Assembly (NCBI GenBank): GCA_003693705.1
Contig: RBZT01000703.1
Span: forward strand, 1 to 64,000
DNA from: Polymyxa betae
Lineage: Eukaryota; Endomyxa; Phytomyxea; Plasmodiophorida; Plasmodiophoridae
Length of the DNA stretch: 64,000 bases
Direction: 5' to 3'
Shown: piece after piece, positions 56,554 to 64,000 of the stretch
How the letters are laid out: each line of letters begins with the position of its first letter
How positions within the stretch are numbered: the first letter of the stretch is position 1
The notes under the pieces: generated by a model
Told to the model about the DNA's origin: nothing
What the model saw: only the letters and a program-made list of their open reading frames with translations
Databases searched by the model: none
Translations under genes and position numbers: made by a program

Positions 56554-57234
56554 GCCGATTAAGCAGTTAAGCACTTTGGGACCCTATCGCTCACTCCCTA
56601 TAATCGGCAACAAACGACGGCTTAAAAACATATGACACCGCGCATCGCATCACTATGTTCTCTGTATGGCTTATCTCGACCTCGAAATCAGCTGATAACG
56701 AAAGCACCAGCTAACCGAGTCTAGTTTTAACTCTGTCAATAATCCTACGTATCAATACGTCCTAAGCCGAAATGTTTTGCTTTCCACAGGGACAATCGCT
56801 TATTACTCGTCGTCTATAGGATAACAGGCACACTTTACTGAAACCCGCCATTCCAGGGCGAACAGCATAGACAAGGCCCAGGTTTCCGATGCCTGAATAC
56901 AGCAAAACAATGTCCATCTGGGCTTCTGGAACACCTACCATCAGCCCCCTTTATCGGCAGGAACGGTGTGACGGGCAGCTGCCAGTCATCACGAAATTAT
57001 CAGTCGCAGTTTGGGTCAGAACAAATAAGCGCCACTGGTTAGCAGCGTCTCTGTGTGATCTTTCATAGTAAAGTTGCAGACAGAGGAGTCGCCACTGTCA
57101 CTACCGTCGTCTTCGGTCCCACCTCCTTCCCATCAGGTTTGACGAGTCGCTCTGCTCTTCATTCCCGTTATCGCTCGGTCCATCCGCAGTACGTTGTTTT
57201 TGGCTCGGCGTCGTCAATTTGTTCAGCGTTCGCT
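56554..57234. other. Intergenic
   Basis: Nothing was recognised. It lies between a minus- and a plus-strand gene and should contain two promoters. Confidence 0.3.
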
Positions 57235-57789
57235 ATGGAATGCTTACAGATCGCTGAGGATCGTTCGGGAGCGCAGCGCCGTTCACGACAGCCGCGGCCG
57301 ATATGGAATCACAACGTCTCCCGCCGGTGCTCTGCGGATGCTTTGACGACCTCATCGTATTGTCGGTCGCTACGCTCACCGAGCTCAAGAACACATCGTG
57401 GCATCACCCGTCATCGCCGTTTCCATTACAGCTGCTCAAGCGAAGCTAGGTTTCCGATGAGGCAGCGTTCTGATTCTGGATTGCCACCATTACGATCGTT
57501 GGAATACGGCATGGGTCCTCATGGCGCCTATAACGGCGCTTGGAAGACATTACCCTCAGCGCCACATTTCTCGTACGATGATGATTCGTTCCACACGCCG
57601 TTGATGTTGTCTCTTGACTGTCAGGCGCCAATCGAGGTGGTTAACGAGAGCCGATCACCAACGCCTTGTCTGAGCACGATTTGGCAACAGTTCCAGGGTG
57701 GAACCCGAGCATCAAGCCCATCTTCTCCAAGGGAATCAAGCGAACCAGAATCTCCAACAAGGCCAACGCCAAATATACTTCATAGTTGA
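57235..57789 (+). CDS. Ser/Pro/Arg-rich hypothetical protein
   Basis: The single frame starts at an ATG and encodes 184 aa; it could start earlier at a non-ATG codon. It has an Arg/His-rich first half, then acidic and Ser/Pro-rich segments (SPSSPRESSEPESPTRPTP) at the end. It is low complexity and probably disordered. No family was recognised. Confidence 0.4.
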   Translation: MECLQIAEDRSGAQRRSRQPRPIWNHNVSRRCSADALTTSSYCRSLRSPSSRTHRGITRHRRFHYSCSSEARFPMRQRSDSGLPPLRSLEYGMGPHGAYNGAWKTLPSAPHFSYDDDSFHTPLMLSLDCQAPIEVVNESRSPTPCLSTIWQQFQGGTRASSPSSPRESSEPESPTRPTPNILHS

Positions 57790-58179
57790 TTCGTTTGCTG
57801 TGAAAATCATTGCATAATAGTGAATTGGTAGAAGTTTTTTGTTGCAACATGCTGAACAGGAATCCGATCTCCAAAATCAACCTTAGAAGTAAATAGTTTT
57901 ACAAAACTTGCATAGTTAGACACTATTGGGGCTGAGATTGGTTCCATAAAGCGACAATATTGATCTCAGAGTCCGTCCTTTGTCCTATCTCAATGATTGG
58001 TAAGCAGTTCCTCTCTGTGAAACGCAGCCCTGCTGGTGTAACAATGAACCTCTCGCACAATCACATTGGTCACAGTGTGATCCTCTTTCTTTCGGAACGT
58101 CACCCAGATCCATCCTTGTCCAAGGAGGCAGTCGTTGTCACTCTTCACGCCTTTCGGCGCATCTTGGGCCTCGGCCGTC

Positions 58180-58937
58180 ATGGTCGTCAAGCGCCGCGCC
58201 CGTGCAATACTCAATAAAATCTCGTTCGAGACGTTCCCGCGACATGTCCATGCATTTAGCGATTTGTTGTTCGAGGCGGACCCAACCGAGTACAATGACT
58301 TTATTGAAATGGTTGGACATCATGCTATCGAGGGCCGTGGCGATTTCGTGAGTCTTTACGGAATGCTGCTTCGCGATTTGTCCAGAGAAAATGAAGTTTT
58401 TAAACAGGCGGTAGGCATGTGTGTTGTGAGCTTTGTTTTATAAGCAACTGACTATTGCTCTGTCTAGCTTTTGAGCCGAATCCTGTTAGCCCTTCGTCTT
58501 GGTCTGGAGAGCAGCAGCGAAAAAGAGCGAAACGAATTTCTGGTTATCGTTGAGCTTATTGGTTGGCTCTGCCGTTGCAATACCATTCCACCAGAAGCCG
58601 TTCAAGGATTTATTGAAAGCGCGTTTATTCACGATACTTCGTTCTCCTTGGAAGTGTGATTCTTTTTGAAACGCAATCTCCGAATCTAAACCGTTTTTAG
58701 GCGATTTGCCGATTACTAACAGTGCTGAAGTCCTCGCACGAGAAAATGTTTGAATCGTATTTTGATCGCCTTGTGCAAGCATGGACAGCGCGATTTTCCA
58801 ATCGCTTGCGCTTTTTGATTCTCGATTTGATTGAGTTACGGGAACGGCGCTGGCTTCCACGTCGCCAACCTGATTATCTACCCATGATGAAATTGTCTGA
58901 ATTCCGTCATTACGTTCTCAAGCAGCCGACCGGCTAG
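58180..58937 (+). CDS. MIF4G-domain protein (minimal eIF4G-like), 3 exons
   Basis: Exons 58180-58410, 58468-58653 and 58701-58937 join in phase to give 217 aa. The protein is little more than one MIF4G domain: RARAILNKISFETF, then SLYGMLLRDLSRE, LVIVELIGWLCRCNTIPPE, AICRLLTVLKSS, and SNRLRFLILDLIELRERRW. The last block is the eIF4G signature at the end of the MIF4G fold. In eIF4G this domain binds eIF4A and RNA in translation initiation. No eIF4E-binding motif or MA3/W2 domain is visible. It may be a truncated or specialised paralogue, or more exons may lie upstream of 58180. Confidence 0.75.
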
Positions 58938-59074
58938 GCCTGACGCCTTCTGTCCTCAGTGCAGACATTCCAATTGACTAAACTGCGAGGCTTCTTTCAT
59001 GCCACAAGAATATCTACATTTCTGAATTCGGCTCATTTCCAAAGCATTGTTTTTTACCATACTTAGATCAAGCG

Positions 59075-60922
59075 TTAGTTTTTCGCTGATTTGTTAATCT
59101 TCTTCCGTTTGGCGGTCAAAACTGCCACCTTCTTTTTCTTCTCGTTGATACCATACTGCATCTTGGAGTACAGCCTCTTCTTCTTGTTGGTCATCATGAT
59201 CTTAGCCAACTCCTTCTGTTCTTCCTCCTCGGTCATTAATGCGGGCTCAGCTGCGACTTCGACAGCCTTAGGCTTCGGTGACTCTTCATCATCAGCATCA
59301 CTCTCATCGTCTTCGCAGGCCTCGATAGCTGCAAGCATGTTAGAAAGCCCTAATTCTGATAAAGGTGCCGTTACCATCCAGAACAGACGTATTCTGGGTC
59401 CATGCTTCAATAACTTTTCTTTGTGTTGGGACGTAGCCTTCGGCTGAATCATCAACAAACGGCGATAAGTGAGGAGGAAGTTTCTGCCCAATGCCATACG
59501 GATGAATGGGTAATGGCGAACCAGCATTGAAGCTGTCAAACACCTGCAAAGCATGTTGGATATTATGGAATAGATGAGAAGGTCGTCTAACCCATTGAGG
59601 CTGGATATATTCACGGGTTGGCAGAGCAGGCGATCGAAGAGCTGGTCTGTCTACAACTTGATGAGTGATAACCTCAGCAAGATCTTCGGTATAGTCGTCT
59701 TCGTGGTAAGCGCGTCCACCTCCGCTGAGAATAACAAATTCCAGTGCATCGACTGGTGTCTAAAAAGCGATTAAGACAAGTTTTTGAAGACGCCAATGTA
59801 TTTACTTCACGAGATAGCAGGAACACCAAGTCTCTGAATGGCATCTTGTTTGTGGAATCTTGATCTGCCGACACAGATTCAATGAACTCGGCATCGATCT
59901 TTTCGTCTTCAGATTTGTCGCTCTTGGAAATGGTCACCGCAGATAGCATTCGGCCTATAGCAATTAGAAGAGGCGTTAATAAAAGGGTATCAAAATACCC
60001 TTAGCAACGCTCTCGGAATCGACTTTAGGCGGGTACACCAATTCCAAATCGTGATAGAGTTTGAAATTCACAAAGCGTAGCAAAGTCAGATAAAAGTCCA
60101 AGAATGTCAACCTATGAGACCCGTCATGATACTGAAATATACAGCATGGCGTGGCTTTCAAACGAACATGACACGATAGTCAACGTCATCAGGACAGTAT
60201 TGAGCGAATTTGTGTGGCACGACCCAGGTGATCAGCTCGCCTTGAATATCGGCTTGGTAATAGACCCCTTTCACAGACACGAACACCTTGCGTAAAGAGT
60301 GCTCATGGGCAACAATGCTCAGGAACTCACGAGCGGTTTGAGTACATTGTTCAGCGGCTATGACGATCATGTCAGAAATCGTGAAGCGAAGCGAAACACA
60401 TTCTTCTATTACTTGATGATTTGTGATAGGGAGTGAGGCCGCTGGGAAGATGTGCAAATAGATGAACCAGAGTCAGCGCATCGTCGATATCACGCAGAGC
60501 ATCGACGAAAAAAGGATAGCGCTCTCTCACGAGATGATCTAAATTAAGAACTGGTTTACGTTTCTCAAGAGATTCAAGCATGTTTTCTTCGTGACGCATA
60601 ATAAGACCTAAAAGCATTGTCAGAAAGCTGACAAAACGGAGAAAATGATGCTTGTCGTACGTTTCTTCTGACGCAAGAAGACTTTCATTTCACGAAATTT
60701 ACGAAGAAGCGGTTCGTGAACAAGGAAGGCGATATCCTTCTTGTGATAGTAAGTTTTGTCTTTGCCATTGGCCTTCTTCCTGGGATCTCGGGGATAAATC
60801 CCTTTGAGAATGCAAAGACGACGGAAGTCTTTAAGAGAGACTTGCAACTTCCGAACGGCCTGACCACGTGTGTAATAGGCCGCAGCTGTGCCTGATTTCC
60901 CAGCTTTCTTCATGCGCCCCAT
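59075..60922 (-). CDS. PES1: Pescadillo (PES1/NOP7), multi-exon
   Basis: Pescad­illo acts in the PeBoW complex in the nucleolus, needed for 27S/32S pre-rRNA processing and 60S subunit assembly. The N-terminus [20 protein letters not shown] and [37 protein letters not shown] are the family start. Further blocks are [59 protein letters not shown] and [18 protein letters not shown]. The BRCT domain shows LVFLLSREV and ITHQVVDRP, then REYIQPQWV. The Glu/Asp-rich C-terminus ends in a Lys-rich tail ([18 protein letters not shown]). Exons are short and not all junctions were computed. Confidence 0.93.
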
Positions 60923-61111
60923 TCTGACAAGACTTTTGTGAAGATTCCTGAATCACAAAAAACCAGGAATTTGCAACAGGTGGAGTCCGCGGCGGACCCC
61001 GTCACGCAAAAAAGTAATGAAATTTTTCACGTTTTTCTTGTTTGAAACTTGAGTGCTGGCTTGAATATCCATTAGACCATTACGTATGTCGGTATGTGTT
61101 TATTTGCAAAT

Positions 61112-62328
61112 TTAAGCAATTCCAGCTTCAGACTTCTCTTCGAGGAGTTCCTTCTCAGTAACCTTCATGGCTTCCTTGACATAAGGCGGGATCTCGAGGC
61201 CAGTAACTACAGACCAGTTACCGTCTTTGCAGGTTACTGGCAGAGAGTAGAACAAATCAGAAGCTACACCGTATGGCGCATTGCTGGTGCCAGTATAAAC
61301 AGCCATCGAGACGAACTCTCCAGGTGCTGTTCCAAGCAGCCATGAACGCAGATGGTCCTGGCAATAATCAGTCAAATCTTATTCATATTGTACGAGATCT
61401 CCCAACCTTCACAGCATTGGCAGCTGACATAGCACTGCTTAATCCACGAGCAGCAATAACGTCAGCACCACGGTTTTGAACGATCGTCATAAATTCACTC
61501 TTGAAGTACGACTCGTCAAGTTTTTTTGACAATGGAGTCTGGGAGCCTGATCCATCGGTAAAGACAGCTTGAGAGGCATCGGGAACCTGGGTCTGGTACA
61601 GTTATATAAGTCATTGAAAGCAGATAAAATAAACTATCAATATCTACCTTGGAGTGGTTTCCCCAAATAATTACATTTTTGATTTGATTAGCATTGGCGT
61701 TCAACTTCTTGGCGACCTGGCCCATACCTCGGTTCATGTCCAATCTGGTCAAGGCGCTAAAATTTGATTTGGGGAGCTTCGGGGCATATTTAGCAGCAAT
61801 GGCACAGTTGGTGTTGGCCGGGTTAGCAACGACAAGAACGTGGCAATCGGGAGCAGCGCTAATATCGTTGTTAATAGTGTGGACTCTGCAAACCCATGAT
61901 TCTCACTAATCGTTTAAAGCTTGTCCAGCTGCAACGAAGATAGGTCGGTTCTTTGCCATCAGATCCTTGCGTTCCATTCCAGGTCCACGAGGGAAACCTC
62001 CAACAAGGATTGCTACCTAGGTGAAAGTCAGCGCATTTGATCGTCTAATTCTCTGAGTTAGAAGATGGCGTACCTGAACTCCCTGGAAAGCTTCTTTCAA
62101 TTCGGTAGTAGCTAAGACCGATTGCACAAGAGGATAAGCACAATCCTCAATTTCCATGGCGACACCAGAGAGCGTCTTCTGGGCCTGAGGAATATCCAGC
62201 AGAACCAGATCGATTGGAGTCTGTTGGCCGAAAACTTGACCAGAGGCGACCAGAGGGATGAGGCTGTAGGCAATCTGCCCAGCGGCGCCGGTGATCAGAA
62301 CACGCTTGGAAGTTGATGCAGACACCAT
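61112..62328 (-). CDS. Malate dehydrogenase, cytosolic type, 5-6 exons
   Basis: This enzyme interconverts malate and oxaloacetate with NAD. The N-terminus [19 protein letters not shown] is the dinucleotide-binding loop, with [11 protein letters not shown] as the NAD-binding Asp. [30 protein letters not shown] and [13 protein letters not shown] follow. The substrate-binding motif is TRLDMNRG; animal and plant cytosolic MDH read TRLDHNRA, so two residues beside the substrate Arg differ. The catalytic His is in GNHS. The C-terminus ends SEAGIA. At least five exons are visible, with introns near 62.07, 61.95-61.88, 61.65-61.59 and 61.42-61.37 kb. Confidence 0.95.
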
Positions 62329-62536
62329 GATTCGAGCGATTTAAACAACTAAATTGATAAGTCCGATTAGCTTTGGTTGCAACAACAGATACCGCGTTGA
62401 CGCAACGCGGTACCAAGGGGCGATGCTGCCCATGCGCCACATTATGGATTTTCGCAGTTTCATTCGATTTTTATTTATGTTACATACAGTACGAAGCAGG
62501 TGGATAGCAGATCAAGAGGTACTGACAGCACAGTGA
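62329..62536. promoter_or_regulatory. MDH upstream region with inverted repeat
   Basis: A perfect 10-bp inverted repeat (taccgcgttg and complement, 3-base loop) lies at 62390-62412, 62 bp upstream of the MDH start codon. Confidence 0.5.
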
Positions 62537-62695
62537 AGGATTGGATTGGATTGGATTTATTAGTTTGTTGATTTTGTCAACGGGCGGCGCGGTGACCCTC
62601 GCGCAAGGCAGGTAGTACTGAGGCATCGCCTCAATATCTACCAGGGGACTCTTACTTCCAGTTTCAGAGCCGATAACTAATTCACCCATGACAGG
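62537..62695 (-). mobile_element. 3' end of a second non-LTR retrotransposon
   Basis: Read on the minus strand it begins with GGGTGAATTAG and ends in three tandem AATCC units at 62537-62555. It aligns by eye to 2930-3059 of the element at the left end: the GAATTA start, CTCTGAAA, AAGTA.GAG..CCTGG, AGGGT and GCCGCCC blocks all recur in order. Only about 160 bp remain, so it is a severe 5' truncation, which is typical of target-primed reverse transcription. Confidence 0.75.
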
Positions 62696-62892
62696 ACAGT
62701 GACATCTCTACTTGACAAAGTCAAAAAGAATAGAAAAATAGTCTGAATGCTGGCCTAAGGAACTCGGTCTAGAAATTGCTGTACCGGTATTTGTTTTTTG
62801 ATTCATTTCAGTTCGTGCAACTTATTTTTCAACATAAAGCATTTATTGAACGGATAGAAATGGATAAATGCAAGTTTTAAATACGGTATGAA

Positions 62893-64000
62893 TTATTCGG
62901 TTTGGCACAGCAAGGCAGCACCTTTCAGCACCCAGTGATTTGGTGGCTTACTGGTTGGAAGGTCGATGGCCAGTATGAAGTTTGTTGATTGACCGGTAGT
63001 CGATAAAACACCTGCTCTTGCAGAAGTCTTATAGACGGGACACTGATAATCTTTCTTGTTCGACTTCTCGTCTGATGGCAAAAAATGAATAGCAGGCGCC
63101 ATCTAGGTTGAGTTTAACACGATAAGACTAGGGTTATTAAGTATTACCGAAGTGCATTGGCCACTCCTGGCTTCCGCAATCTGATTTGTTGACACATCCC
63201 ATTGAGCTCCGTCCATATGTAAGCCGTAAATCACCACGCCATCTTCAGGTGGAGTTTGAATGTCTTCCAGAGAATAGACATCCAATACTTTGAAAGCAAA
63301 ATTCAAGCTATCAATTGGAACCACGTGCTTTCTTGCAAATGACTAGTTCCAAGTTGGCAATCACCGAACGCTAATTCCTTTCGAGCAGCTTACCTGCAAG
63401 ACTCCCGTCATAAATCCTTGAGGGAAGAAGAAACCTGGCAACCAAAATGCATTTGGTCTGCCATTTACAAGCCAGTTCCTCATGAAAACGACACGTCTGG
63501 TTAGATCCTCCATCCAGACGGATAATGATTTTAAGCTGGGATAAGCTGCAGCAGCCCTACAACGATATCAGGGAAGGCGTCAAGATCCCTTGCTCTGGAT
63601 ACCAGTTTTTGGGTACACGGTTCGCGAGAAATGATGAATACATCATATCCAGAACGTTAGACATCGCAACTTGACCAACAATTGCCTTCCCTAACTGTAC
63701 CAAAGAACTGAAATGCAATAGTTAGTACAGCAAGCAGAATCTCAAAGGAGGTAATAGATGACCTTCGAATCACATTTAACAACCGATTAAATCTGTCAAT
63801 CTCCTGGGACAGCACGGTATCCAGGGAATCCATGACTCCATTGAGATTGAGCTGGAATATAGAGAAATGAGCATTTTTGCGGTCTAGAAGGGGTGGCATA
63901 GAGTCCTAATCAACGTATAAATAAGACGCAGCGTGTTCGAAAGGAGCAATACCAGGAAGCTCTGAACAATTTGTGCAACAATTTGGTCGGCTGTCAGACT
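62893..64000 (-). CDS. Axonemal dynein heavy chain, C-terminal part (5' beyond right edge)
   Basis: The C-terminal end of a dynein heavy chain enters from the right. Blocks in order are TVLSQEIDRFNRLLNVIR, NWLVNGRPNAFWLPGFFFPQ, FPQGFMTGVLQ, then DGVVIYGLHMDGAQWD, CPVYKTSARAGVLSTTGQST and NFILAIDLPTSKPPNHWVLKG. The ending is LLCQ plus two residues. Dynein heavy chains drive ciliary beating. The pattern NAFWLPGFFFPQGF suits the single-headed inner-arm group (DNAH1/3/7/12), but this is not certain. At least four exons lie in the window. Confidence 0.93.

Noticed and set aside
57446-58323. Minus-strand frames over the Ser/Pro-rich ORF and the MIF4G gene
   Set aside because: No domain matches; the plus strand has the recognisable MIF4G exons.
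1-64000. CRISPR arrays, bacterial operons or phage genes
   Set aside because: No regularly spaced repeats and no bacterial-type gene organisation; spliceosomal introns are everywhere.

Overview
The window is nuclear DNA from a flagellated, intron-rich, gene-dense eukaryotic microbe. About 25 protein genes lie on both strands, usually a few hundred bases apart. They are split by short GT-AG introns, mostly 40-120 nt, that I could splice by hand with reading phase preserved. Five genes point to a motile cilium: a MYCBPAP-like protein, radial spoke protein 3, BBS5, alpha-tubulin and an axonemal dynein heavy chain. TTTAGGG-like interstitial repeats, a CCT-like domain protein and a Stowaway-like transposon make a protist more likely than an animal or fungus. 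A rhizarian or stramenopile (for example a plasmodiophorid-like organism) would fit, but this is inference and the clade is not proven.

Layout. 1-3059: 3' half of a broken non-LTR retrotransposon (RT, RNase H, zinc knuckle, 3' UTR, AATCC tail). 3060-7584: two orphan ORFs and non-coding DNA. 7585-9448: RCE1 prenyl protease. 10087-10955: kappa-class GST. 11034-12143: glutamine-rich protein. 12242-16919: a SUN-domain protein and a RING-finger orphan inside a block saturated with GTAAC/GTTAC and carrying telomere-like motifs. 17100-19192: gene-poor. 19193-20916: LEO1. 21299-22573: SDR reductase. 22787-23572: CCT-like protein. 23755-28065: MYCBPAP-like and RSPH3, head to head. 28294-31834: Gly/Tyr-rich secreted protein, Cys-rich type I membrane protein, multi-pass membrane protein. 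32705-32825: 5S rRNA-like sequence. 33016-36019: BBS5 and alpha-tubulin.

36640-43345: a J-domain-less DNAJC11-like protein, mitoribosomal mS38, a cyclin, two membrane proteins, and the GPI transamidase catalytic subunit. 43395-44124: ATP synthase OSCP. 44400-49315: SPX-ankyrin-GDPD phosphodiesterase. 49695-51043: kaptin. 51893-52472: a TA-flanked inverted-repeat transposon. 53302-55793: IscU and an RNA ligase-like/polynucleotide kinase fusion. 56051-60922: a membrane protein, an orphan, a minimal MIF4G protein and Pescadillo. 61112-62328: cytosolic malate dehydrogenase. 62537-62695: 3' end of a second retrotransposon. 62893-64000: C-terminus of a dynein heavy chain that enters from the right edge.

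Most genes are conserved housekeeping or ciliary functions and do not form an operon-like system. The unusual parts are the motif-saturated 12.2-16.9 kb block, the ligase-kinase fusion with an apparently missing nucleophilic lysine, the DNAJC11 homologue without a J domain, and the mobile-element remains.
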